From JADHTT01 sp964633845 (GTDB lineage Bacteria > Campylobacterota > Campylobacteria > Campylobacterales > Arcobacteraceae), in the NCBI GenBank assembly GCA_964633845.1, contig CAZWLA010000001.1, positions 1 through 64,000 of the forward strand: 64,000 nucleotides of DNA. The letters are read 5' to 3'. Of the stretch, positions 1-7,361 are shown piece after piece. The notes under the pieces are model-generated. The model had not been told where the DNA came from. It ran no database searches and was given only the letters and a program-made list of their open reading frames with translations. Position 1 is the first letter of the stretch; every line of letters begins with the position of its first letter. Both the position numbers and the translations under genes were made by a program.

Positions 1-31
1 TATTTTAGCAGAATTATTCCGTTTTAGTTAG

Positions 32-847
32 TCCAACTTTTGGGGAGGCTTACAAGATGATGATATTGCTTTATCATTAATAGAAAAAGCAATATCAAAT
101 AAAACCATATCAGAAGGTAGAAAAAAAGAATTTCAACAATTACTAACACTAAAAGGTGTCCCACAAGGTGTTTCATTTTCTAATATATTGTCAGATATAT
201 ATTTTGCTGATTTTGATAAAAAGTATTATAAACAAACAAATATCTCATACTATAGGTTTGTTGATGATATTTTAATTTTATGTAATAATAGTGATGTAAA
301 GAATATAAAAAATAAGATACTAAAAGATACAAATAATCTAAAACTAAATATACATATATTTCAAGATAATAGTGATAAATCAACTATTGGTATGATAGAT
401 AAAGATAAGTTCCAATTTTTAGGTTTTGAATTTTATAACGATACTGTATCTGTAAGAGAATCATCGTTAGATAATCTAAGGTCATCTATTGTAGATATAT
501 TTAAAGAAACAGTTAGTGAAAAAGAACTCTATAGAGTTTTAAATCTAAAAATAACTGGATGTATTTATGATGATAAACAATATGGTTGGTTAAGATTCTT
601 TGCACTAATAGATGATATGACTCTTTTATATAGTTTAGATGCATTTGTAAAAAGTTGTTTTGGTAGGTTTAAGAATCAATATAAATCAGATGAAATCAAA
701 AAGTTCTCAAAAACATATTTTGCTTTAAAAAATATAAATAAAAGTAACTATATACCAACTTTTAATAGTTTGAGATTGGATAGTAAAGAAAAGATATTCT
801 TAAAAAGATTCTTGGAAATGATTCAAAAAGATATGGAATTTTATTAA
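32..847 (+). pseudogene. Defence-type reverse transcriptase, 5'-truncated
   Basis: The reading frame carries the second half of a reverse transcriptase: a GVPQG motif (RT motif 4), YRFVDD (the catalytic xxDD of motif 5), FLGFEF, and a C-terminal stretch containing KITGCIYDDKQYGWLRFF. From memory that last stretch resembles the C-terminus of Abi/DRT-type antiphage RTs rather than group II intron maturases. The motif with the first catalytic Asp is missing. All three forward frames have a stop within the first 31 bases (this frame at 29-31), and there is no ATG near the 5' end; the first usable start is TTG at 188, after motif 4. It therefore looks like a degraded or frameshifted copy whose front lies beyond the window edge. 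The helicase gene starts 44 bases downstream. Confidence 0.7.
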
Positions 848-891
848 ATATATAGACAAGATGTGACCAAATATAAAGGAATAATTACAAC

Positions 892-2361
892 ATGGAAAAA
901 TTAATAAATAATACAACACCATTAACACAACATCAACAAGATGTATTTAATAAAATAATATTTGATGTAACTTCTAATGCTCAAAGTATTTTAAAAACCA
1001 ATGATATATATAATAATTTATTATCGTTATGGGGTCCTGCAGGAACTGGAAAAACATATCTAACAACTCATATAGTGAAATATTTTATAGAGAATGAAAA
1101 GATACTAGATGATGGAGTATGTATTACCGCACCTACTCATAAAGCAGTAAGTGTTTTATCAAATATATTAAGAGAAAATAAAATACAAGCTTCTACGAGA
1201 ACTATACACTCTTTTTTAGGTATTAAACCATTTAGAAATGATAATAATGGTGAGGAAAAATTCACTATAGATAAAACTGTAAAAAATCCACCAAGTGCTA
1301 CACTTCTAATTGTGGATGAAAGCTCTATGATATCTGCAAATTTATTTGAGTATATTATTGAAGCTATGGAAGTTGGAAGAGTAAATACTGTATTATTTAT
1401 AGGTGATCCATATCAGTTACTTCCAGTCGATGATAGTAAAACTGAGATATTTAGTATGAAAAAACAATATCAACTAAATGAGATAGTAAGACAAGCTAAA
1501 GATAGTTATATCATTAAAATTGCTACAAAATTAAGAGAAAGAATTGCAAATAAAGACTTTATAAATCTAAAACAATTTTTCAAAGAAAACTTTGAAAGTG
1601 AAATTGAGTTTTTTCATAATCAAGAGCAGTTTTTAAGTGACTTTTACAAAAATGATAATTGGTACAAAGAGGATAAAATTCTTGGATCTTATACAAATCA
1701 ATCAGTAGATGGCTTCAATAGAACAATTAGAGGTCAATATTGGAGAGAAAAAGGTCAATTAACTCCACCTACACTTTTATCTGGAGATATGTTAAGATTT
1801 TTAGATAGCTATAGTGTATCAAATGTAAATATGTATCATAATGGTCAGGTTGTAACAATAGAGGAAGCAACACTAAAATTTCATGAATATTTACAAATTG
1901 AGTATTGGGACTGTAAAGTTGTAGGTGCATCAGAACAACAAATATTTAGAGTTGTAGATCCAGGTAGCGTGATGATATTTAATGATAAACTACAAGCTAT
2001 AATAAAACTAGCAAAATCATCACAATATGGACTAGAAAGAAAAAAATATTGGAATGCATATTATAGCACAAGAGATATGTTTGCAAATGTTCAGTATATA
2101 TTTTCATCTACTATTCATAAACTTCAAGGTAGTACTTATGATTCATCATATATTGATCTTTTTTCACTAGCAGATCATTGCTATATATCAGATGATGAAA
2201 AGTATAGATTAACTTATGTTGCAATTACTAGAGCAAGAGAGCATATTAAAATATTTATACCTAAAATAGACATAGATGGTAACGCTATGGAATCATTAAT
2301 AATAGATAGTGTAAAAAAACATAATGAGGTAGACAATCTACTTAAAAATATATTAGGATAG
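892..2361 (+). CDS. SF1 DNA helicase, RecD/Dda/Pif1-like
   Basis: A 489-residue superfamily 1 helicase. Residues 48-55 are the Walker A loop GPAGTGKT. The Walker B motif is LLIVDESSM, motif III is IGDPYQLLPV, motif IV region LNEIVRQ, and near the C-terminus come STIHKLQGSTYD and YVAITRAREH, the UvrD/RecD-type motifs V and VI. Size and compact layout resemble phage T4 Dda and bacterial AAA_30 helicases, so 5'-3' DNA unwinding is expected. AAAGGA lies 12 bases before the ATG. It sits between an RT remnant and a WYL regulator, which suggests a defence or mobile-element role, but this is inference. After the TAG the same frame stays open for 23 codons and ends in an SSB-tail-like sequence. Confidence 0.85.
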   Translation: MEKLINNTTPLTQHQQDVFNKIIFDVTSNAQSILKTNDIYNNLLSLWGPAGTGKTYLTTHIVKYFIENEKILDDGVCITAPTHKAVSVLSNILRENKIQASTRTIHSFLGIKPFRNDNNGEEKFTIDKTVKNPPSATLLIVDESSMISANLFEYIIEAMEVGRVNTVLFIGDPYQLLPVDDSKTEIFSMKKQYQLNEIVRQAKDSYIIKIATKLRERIANKDFINLKQFFKENFESEIEFFHNQEQFLSDFYKNDNWYKEDKILGSYTNQSVDGFNRTIRGQYWREKGQLTPPTLLSGDMLRFLDSYSVSNVNMYHNGQVVTIEEATLKFHEYLQIEYWDCKVVGASEQQIFRVVDPGSVMIFNDKLQAIIKLAKSSQYGLERKKYWNAYYSTRDMFANVQYIFSSTIHKLQGSTYDSSYIDLFSLADHCYISDDEKYRLTYVAITRAREHIKIFIPKIDIDGNAMESLIIDSVKKHNEVDNLLKNILG

Positions 2362-2433
2362 ATACCAGACTTTGAACATAATAATGATATGAATTTAGAT
2401 GATATATTTGATGGTAAAGATTGTCCATTTTAA
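2359..2433 (+). other. In-frame extension after helicase stop, SSB-tail-like
   Basis: Directly after the helicase TAG (2359-2361) the same frame reads 23 more codons before TAA at 2431. The encoded peptide is acidic and ends LDDIFDGKDCPF, which resembles the acidic C-terminal tip of single-stranded DNA binding proteins that ends in PF. It could be the original C-terminus of the helicase cut by a recent stop, a rare read-through product, or the relic of an ssb gene. Only the sequence resemblance is observed. Confidence 0.4.
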
Positions 2434-2485
2434 TAAGTCTATAGTATAAAATATAATTGAACAATAAATATAAAAGGTAAAATAG

Positions 2486-3466
2486 ATGACTAACCAAACA
2501 GTAAGAGTACTAGAACTACTAAAAAGATTTAATGATGGTCAAAAAGTATGTATAGAAACACTTCAGAATGATCCATTATGGTGGAGTGATAAAACACAAG
2601 AACCAATGAGTGAAAAAAGTATCAGAAGAGATTTGGATGTGATTAAACAAGTATTTCCAAAATCTTTCGAACTTATACGAGGTGGAAAAGGTGAGAAAGG
2701 CTGCTATAAAGCAATAACAAAAGAAGCTTTTGAAAACTTTATGAAACCAGAAGTATTATCTCTTATGGTACAAACATTTAATATGGCTAGTAAAAGTGAT
2801 CTATTTGATAACTTTGATTTAAATATAGATGATAAAAAAATCATATCTAAAAAAATAAATGAATTAAATAATATCTATGAGTTTAAAAATAAGCCGTTTG
2901 AAAATGCAAAATCAGATAGTAAGATATTTAAAATACTTGAAAGAAATATCAAAAATCAAAAGTGTAGCATCATAGAGTATCCAAATCTTGGCAAATTAAC
3001 AAAAATAGAAGTAAAGCCTTACAGGATACTTTTTATAAATGAAAACTTTTATTTGGCTTGTGAAATTGAGCATGAAGATTATAGCTTTAGTATGTATAAA
3101 ATATCAAAAATAAAAACTATAGAGGATACTTCTAGAACATATCATAGAAATTATGATATTGATAATTTTATAAAAGATATACAAACACCATTTAGCAGAT
3201 ATACACCTAACTATAAAGAGCATCTTATTGATATAAAACTAGAAGTTAGCAGTAAAAAAGTATTTTTCTTTAAATCAAAGAGATATTTAAAGTCTCAAAA
3301 TATAGATGAAGTAAAAGATGATGGTTCTCTAATAGTAAGCTATAGGGTAACTCAAGAGATGGAAGTGGAAGACTTAATCAAAAGATGGATTCCACATGTA
3401 AAAGTTTTAGAACCATTAAATTTAAAACAAAAAATAGAAGATGAATTAAAGGAGTACCTAAAATAA
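2486..3466 (+). CDS. WYL-domain transcriptional regulator
   Basis: A 326-residue protein with an N-terminal winged helix-turn-helix (RVLELLKRFNDGQ, then SIRRDLDVI, the recognition-helix region typical of DeoR-like WYL proteins). Its central part fits a WYL ligand-sensing domain (YRILFINENFYLACE and KISKIKTIEDT), and a C-terminal WCX-type extension follows. Such proteins regulate defence islands and DNA-damage responses, often by binding nucleic acids. A TATAAT hexamer at 2452-2457 may be its promoter. The stop codon is followed with no gap by the ATG of the protease gene, so the two are almost certainly co-transcribed and translationally coupled. Confidence 0.85.
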   Translation: MTNQTVRVLELLKRFNDGQKVCIETLQNDPLWWSDKTQEPMSEKSIRRDLDVIKQVFPKSFELIRGGKGEKGCYKAITKEAFENFMKPEVLSLMVQTFNMASKSDLFDNFDLNIDDKKIISKKINELNNIYEFKNKPFENAKSDSKIFKILERNIKNQKCSIIEYPNLGKLTKIEVKPYRILFINENFYLACEIEHEDYSFSMYKISKIKTIEDTSRTYHRNYDIDNFIKDIQTPFSRYTPNYKEHLIDIKLEVSSKKVFFFKSKRYLKSQNIDEVKDDGSLIVSYRVTQEMEVEDLIKRWIPHVKVLEPLNLKQKIEDELKEYLK

Positions 3467-4879
3467 ATGAAAAAAATATTATTAGCACTAATACTACTAT
3501 CAACAGTATTACTATCAAATACACTAAACGACACTACAAAATCAATAGTCAAAATCTTTGCAACTATATCAACACCAAACTATAAGTATCCTTGGCAAAC
3601 AAGTAAAATAGCTAAATATACAGGCTCTGGTGCAATAATAAGTGATAATAGAATATTAACCGCTGCTCATGTAGTTGCAGGTGCAAAACTTTTAGAAGTA
3701 AAAAAAGAAAATGACCCTAAAAAATATGTAGCTATTCTAAAGTACATATCACATCAAGCAGATTTAGCAATATTAGAGATTCAAGAGAAAAGCTTTTTTG
3801 AAAATACTAAACAATTAAAACTATCAATAAATACAAAAGTAAGAGATAAAGTTACTGTTGTTGGGTATCCAATAGGTGGTAAAAATGTATCTACTACTAC
3901 AGGTGTAGTATCTAGAATAGAACAACAATATTATGTATATAGTGCTGAAAGTTTACTAGCTATTCAAGTAGATGCCGCAATTAATAGTGGAAATAGTGGT
4001 GGTGCTGTTGTAAATGATAATAATGAACTAATTGGTATAGCTATGATGAAAAAACTAAAAGTAGAAAATATTGCTTATATAGTACCAACTGTAATTATAA
4101 ATACATTTTTAGATGATGTGAAAGATGGAATGGTAGATGGATTTAGTAAAGAAAATACATTTTTTAGTGCAATTGAAAATAATACACTAAAAGAATTTTA
4201 TGGTTTAAAAAATGGTAATGGTGTAGTTATATCTACAGCTGATAAATATGATAACAATATAAAGCTAAATGATATTATTTTGGCAGTAGATGGTCAAGAT
4301 ATAGCAAATAATGGAACTGTCTCAACTCAATATGGAAGAATATCTTTTTCACACATTTACAATACTAAACAAATTGGAGATACTATAATACTTGATGTAT
4401 TAAGAGATAAACAACATATTAAGGTATCACATACCATAAGAAAAGTATCAAATCTAATAAATTATGAATTTGCAAAAAATCCAAGATATATATTATATGG
4501 TGGATTGGTATTTGCACCAATTACTAAAAATTATTTATCTACTCTTGCAAAACTAGAATCAGATTTTATAAAGAAAAAATTACATTCAAAGAAAAAATCA
4601 GAAAATTATCAAGAAGCAATTACAATGATACCTACTGTATTTCCTCATAGTGTAAATCGTGGATATTCAAACTGGGCTAGTGTATTAAAAAGTGTTAATG
4701 GTATAAAAATAAAAAGTTTTAAACATCTAATTAGTGTACTTGATAATATTAAAGATAAATATACTAAATTAGAGTTTTTTGAAAGTGCGACTATTATATT
4801 AGATACTCAAAAAGCCAAGGATAGTTTTAAAAATATTAAAGCTATTTATAGATTGAATAGTGATAGAAACATAGAGTAA
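3467..4879 (+). CDS. Exported trypsin-like serine protease, HtrA-like
   Basis: A 470-residue S1-family protease. Residues 1-17 are a hydrophobic Sec signal peptide, predicting a periplasmic enzyme. The catalytic triad is visible: His68 in LTAAHVV, Asp99 in ADLAILE and Ser177 in NSGNSGG. A region around GVVISTADKYDNNIKLNDII and AVDGQDI resembles a PDZ domain, and a second PDZ-like element (LKSVNGIKIKSFKHL) is near the C-terminus, giving a DegP/DegQ-like plan. The sequence is divergent from housekeeping HtrA. It starts immediately after the WYL regulator stop with AAAGGAG upstream, so it is probably the regulated effector of that pair. A role in stress or defence is inferred. Confidence 0.85.
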   Translation: MKKILLALILLSTVLLSNTLNDTTKSIVKIFATISTPNYKYPWQTSKIAKYTGSGAIISDNRILTAAHVVAGAKLLEVKKENDPKKYVAILKYISHQADLAILEIQEKSFFENTKQLKLSINTKVRDKVTVVGYPIGGKNVSTTTGVVSRIEQQYYVYSAESLLAIQVDAAINSGNSGGAVVNDNNELIGIAMMKKLKVENIAYIVPTVIINTFLDDVKDGMVDGFSKENTFFSAIENNTLKEFYGLKNGNGVVISTADKYDNNIKLNDIILAVDGQDIANNGTVSTQYGRISFSHIYNTKQIGDTIILDVLRDKQHIKVSHTIRKVSNLINYEFAKNPRYILYGGLVFAPITKNYLSTLAKLESDFIKKKLHSKKKSENYQEAITMIPTVFPHSVNRGYSNWASVLKSVNGIKIKSFKHLISVLDNIKDKYTKLEFFESATIILDTQKAKDSFKNIKAIYRLNSDRNIE

Positions 4880-4914
4880 GTATTACTAAAATATTACCTT
4901 AATGTTTAATCTGA

Positions 4915-4928
4915 TATACTTAAGTATA
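4915..4928. promoter_or_regulatory. Palindromic operator candidate before the first antitoxin
   Basis: A perfect 14-base palindrome (TATACTTAAGTATA) lies 11 bases upstream of the RHH antitoxin ATG and abuts its ribosome-binding AAAGGA. RHH antitoxins usually bind palindromes over their own promoter, so this is a natural autoregulatory site. No footprint data can be derived from sequence alone. Confidence 0.45.
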
Positions 4929-4939
4929 AAGGATTAGAT

Positions 4940-5182
4940 ATGCATACAATTACATTAAAATCAGATGATAATTTTTATGAAACTCTTACAGATATGGTTA
5001 AAAAACTTGACACTACAAAAAGTGACTTGATTAGAAAATCTGTTTTGTATTACCAAGGTGCATTGGAGAAAGAAGCCTTAAAACAACAAATCAAACAAGC
5101 ATCGCATAAAGTACGAGAAGAGTCTTTGAAAGTTTCAAATGAATTTGATGAAACTATGGCAGATGGTTTGAAAAGTGTTTAA
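4940..5182 (+). CDS. Ribbon-helix-helix antitoxin of a PemK/MazF pair
   Basis: An 80-residue protein with an N-terminal ribbon-helix-helix pattern: a short strand (TITLKSDDNF) followed by two helices with a SDLIRKSVLYY second helix. The charged C-terminal half is the usual toxin-neutralising tail. The stop overlaps the GTG start of the PemK-like toxin by eight bases, the standard arrangement for a type II antitoxin. Its family relatives are CopG/MetJ/Arc DNA binders that repress their own operon. The assignment rests on fold pattern and neighbour rather than on a close family match. Confidence 0.7.
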   Translation: MHTITLKSDDNFYETLTDMVKKLDTTKSDLIRKSVLYYQGALEKEALKQQIKQASHKVREESLKVSNEFDETMADGLKSV

Positions 5183-5522
5183 AAAAGGTGAAATTTATTT
5201 AGCTAGACTTAACCCTAAAAAGGGAAATGAAGTTGGCAAAATAAGACCAGTATTAGTATATCAAACAAACTTATTAAATGATTGTGAACACCCAACAACT
5301 GTTATATTACCAATTTCAACTGTTCTTATAGATGATACATATCCACTAAGATACAGAATAGCAAAACGTGATAAATTAGAACAAAATAGTGATGTCTTAT
5401 GTGATCAAATAAGAGCTATTGATAATCAAAGAATAATAGGAAATAGTCTAGCTACACTTTCAATGAAAGAGATATTAGAAATTGATAAGCAGCTTAGTAT
5501 ACTACTGGATATAGAATTTTAA
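5175..5522 (+). CDS. PemK/MazF-family mRNA interferase toxin
   Basis: A 115-residue protein with the family start GEIYLARLNPKKGNEVGKIRPVLV, where the G-x-E-x-G-x-x-RP-V pattern carries the catalytic Arg, and the later strand TTVILPISTV with its active-site Thr/Ser. MazF-like toxins cleave mRNA at short sequences and so halt growth when the antitoxin is degraded. The start is GTG inside the antitoxin's last codons, which couples translation. Length is normal for the family and no key residue looks missing, so the toxin is probably active. Confidence 0.88.
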   Translation: MFKKGEIYLARLNPKKGNEVGKIRPVLVYQTNLLNDCEHPTTVILPISTVLIDDTYPLRYRIAKRDKLEQNSDVLCDQIRAIDNQRIIGNSLATLSMKEILEIDKQLSILLDIEF

Positions 5523-5549
5523 ATTACTTATAAACACTAAAGATAGTAT

Positions 5550-5587
5550 TTGACAAAAATATAACAATATGGTAAAGTATGGTAAAT
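5550..5587 (+). promoter_or_regulatory. Promoter and repeat operator of the RHH/RelE module
   Basis: TTGACA at 5550-5555 and TAAAGT at 5573-5578 are spaced by 17 bases. The -10 overlaps two tandem 10-base repeats, TATGGTAAAG (5568-5577) and TATGGTAAAT (5578-5587). A head-to-tail repeat at one helical turn across the -10 is what an RHH repressor dimer pair would bind. AAAGGA follows 13 bases before the antitoxin ATG. Confidence 0.6.
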
Positions 5588-5600
5588 AAAAGGACTTATC

Positions 5601-5816
5601 ATGACTAAAAAAATGACAATCACTCTAGAAGAAAGTTTAATAGAAGAACTTGGTCAAATTGCAATGGATACGGGTAAGAAAAAAGCTCAAGTAGTAAGGG
5701 AAGCATTGCAAGATTATTTTGATGTAAATGCCGTTACAAAAACTGTACAAGACTATAAAATGGGTACACTTGATTCAGTATCACATGATGAAGTGAAGGC
5801 TTCTCTTGGATTGTAA
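5601..5816 (+). CDS. Ribbon-helix-helix antitoxin of a RelE/ParE pair
   Basis: A 71-residue CopG/RHH protein: MTITLEESLIEELGQIA forms the strand and first helix, and KKKAQVVREALQDYF is the second helix with the conserved Val and the Arg. The C-terminal third (VSHDEVKASLGL) is the toxin-binding segment. The stop overlaps the TTG start of the RelE-like toxin by 11 bases. Its own promoter contains a tandem repeat that suits autoregulation. This second pair directly follows the PemK pair in the same orientation. Confidence 0.85.
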   Translation: MTKKMTITLEESLIEELGQIAMDTGKKKAQVVREALQDYFDVNAVTKTVQDYKMGTLDSVSHDEVKASLGL

Positions 5817-6060
5817 GATTATATATGATCCAAAAGCTTTAAAACAATTACAAAAATTAAATAAACATGAGGCTAAAATTATCCTAGAAGGGATAGAAAG
5901 CCATATCGAAAATCCAATTTTAACAAATATTAAAAAATTAAAGACACCATTTGATGGTGCATATAGATTAAGAATAGGTGATTACAGAGTGATTATTTAT
6001 GAAGAGAACGATCTATTACTAATATCACGAATAGCACATAGAAAACAAGTATATAAATAA
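5806..6060 (+). CDS. RelE/ParE-family toxin
   Basis: An 84-residue toxin with the RelE pattern: IIYDPKALKQLQKL at the N-terminus, the internal LKTPFDGAYRLRIGDYRVIIY core with conserved Arg residues, and the C-terminal strand ISRIAHRKQVYK containing the His-Arg pair. Family members either cleave ribosome-bound mRNA (RelE) or poison gyrase (ParE); this one looks closer to RelE because of the RIGDYRVIY and HR-x-x-VY signatures. Translation starts at TTG (5806) inside the antitoxin end; no ATG is available in frame. Confidence 0.87.
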   Translation: MDCKIIYDPKALKQLQKLNKHEAKIILEGIESHIENPILTNIKKLKTPFDGAYRLRIGDYRVIIYEENDLLLISRIAHRKQVYK

Positions 6061-6075
6061 TAAGAAAGAGAATTA

Positions 6076-6438
6076 ATGGAAAATTTTATAAAAGAATTAA
6101 CACCAAAGAAGATGTCTGAATATAGGCTAAGTACGACAAATTTTATAGATATGTACAATGATGGTGAAGTTGAAATTGTAGATATTAGAATGGATTTTGA
6201 GACTAAGGTATGGCAGCTTAATTTTGGACTTCAAATACCTGCAAATGAATTACCAGATAATTTAGATAAATTACCAAAAGATAAAATAATTGTATGTGCT
6301 TGTCCTAAATCTGATAGAAGTATAATGGCTAGTTCATATTTAAATTCAATTGGTATTGAATCAAAGTATTTAGCAGATGGTGTGCTTGACTTGATGGAAA
6401 AGCTAAAAGGTGGCATGGCTAAGGTTATTGATATATGA
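6076..6438 (+). CDS. Rhodanese-domain protein
   Basis: A 120-residue single-domain rhodanese. VEIVDIRM gives the conserved first strand and Asp, and the catalytic loop is C76-PKSD-R81, matching the family C-x4-R geometry; a second Cys sits at 74. Rhodaneses carry persulfide sulfur to thiol acceptors or act as phosphatase-like regulators. The gene ends with a four-base ATGA overlap with the hydroxyacid dehydrogenase and so heads a four-gene operon. Sulfurtransferase chemistry is likely; the physiological acceptor is unknown. Confidence 0.82.
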   Translation: MENFIKELTPKKMSEYRLSTTNFIDMYNDGEVEIVDIRMDFETKVWQLNFGLQIPANELPDNLDKLPKDKIIVCACPKSDRSIMASSYLNSIGIESKYLADGVLDLMEKLKGGMAKVIDI

Positions 6439-7361
6439 AAATAGTATTTTTAGATAAAAAAACTTTAGGTGATGATATATCATTAGATTCATTTAATCAG
6501 TTTGGTGAAGTTGTTATATATGATTCTACAAAACCTGAAGAGACATTAGATAGAATTAAAGATGTTGATATTGTGGTTACTAATAAAGTGCTAATAGATC
6601 AAAATATTATGGATAATTCTAATATTAAATTAATTTGTGTAGCAGCTACAGGGATGAATAATATTGATTTAGAGTATGCAAAACAAAAAGGGATAGTAGT
6701 AAAAAATGTAGCAGGCTATTCTACAGCTAGTGTAGCTCAGCTTACTATCTCGTTTGCATTGCAATTTATAAATCAAATTTCATATTATGATGATTATTCC
6801 AAAAATGGAGGATGGGAGAATAGTGATATTTTTACACATTTAGATAAGCCATTTTATGATTTAGCTAATACAACTTGGGGAATTATAGGACTTGGAAATA
6901 TTGGACTAGAAGTTGCTAAAATTACTAGTGCTTTTGGGTGCAATATACAATATTTCTCTACAAGTGGAAATAATTCAAATGATACTTATAGTCAAGTTGA
7001 TTTAGCAACTTTACTTAGTTCAAGTGATATTATATCAATTCACTCACCACTTAATGATCAAACATTGAATTTAATTAATAAATCAAATTTATCACTACTT
7101 AAAGATAAATCTATACTATTAAACTTAGGTCGTGGTGGTATTGTAAATGAACAAGATATAGCAAATGCATTAGATTCAAGAGAAATTTATTTTGCTACAG
7201 ATGTTGTCTCAAAAGAGCCAATAGAGCAATCGTCACCACTATTAAAAATAAAAAATAAAAATAGATTATTGATGACACCTCATATCGCATGGGCTTCTAA
7301 AGAAGCTAGACTTAGATTAATTGATGGAATCATTAATAATATAAAGGACTTTAGTAAATGA
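6435..7361 (+). CDS. D-isomer 2-hydroxyacid dehydrogenase (HprA-like)
   Basis: A 308-residue NAD-dependent D-2-hydroxyacid dehydrogenase. The Rossmann loop is GIIGLGNIG, the catalytic Arg lies in LNLGRGGIVNEQDIANAL, and the catalytic His in LMTPHIAWAS. This layout matches glycerate/hydroxypyruvate reductases (HprA) and D-lactate dehydrogenases of Campylobacterota; the W after the His favours the glycerate type. It overlaps the rhodanese by four bases and the flavoprotein by four bases, so its reaction is probably coupled in expression to the SdhAB-like pair downstream. Confidence 0.85.
   Translation: MKIVFLDKKTLGDDISLDSFNQFGEVVIYDSTKPEETLDRIKDVDIVVTNKVLIDQNIMDNSNIKLICVAATGMNNIDLEYAKQKGIVVKNVAGYSTASVAQLTISFALQFINQISYYDDYSKNGGWENSDIFTHLDKPFYDLANTTWGIIGLGNIGLEVAKITSAFGCNIQYFSTSGNNSNDTYSQVDLATLLSSSDIISIHSPLNDQTLNLINKSNLSLLKDKSILLNLGRGGIVNEQDIANALDSREIYFATDVVSKEPIEQSSPLLKIKNKNRLLMTPHIAWASKEARLRLIDGIINNIKDFSK

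Noticed and set aside
32..847. Group II intron maturase or retron RT
   Set aside because: No intron domain V structure, maturase domain or msr-msd-like RNA was seen nearby, and the C-terminus looks like Abi/DRT-type RTs.
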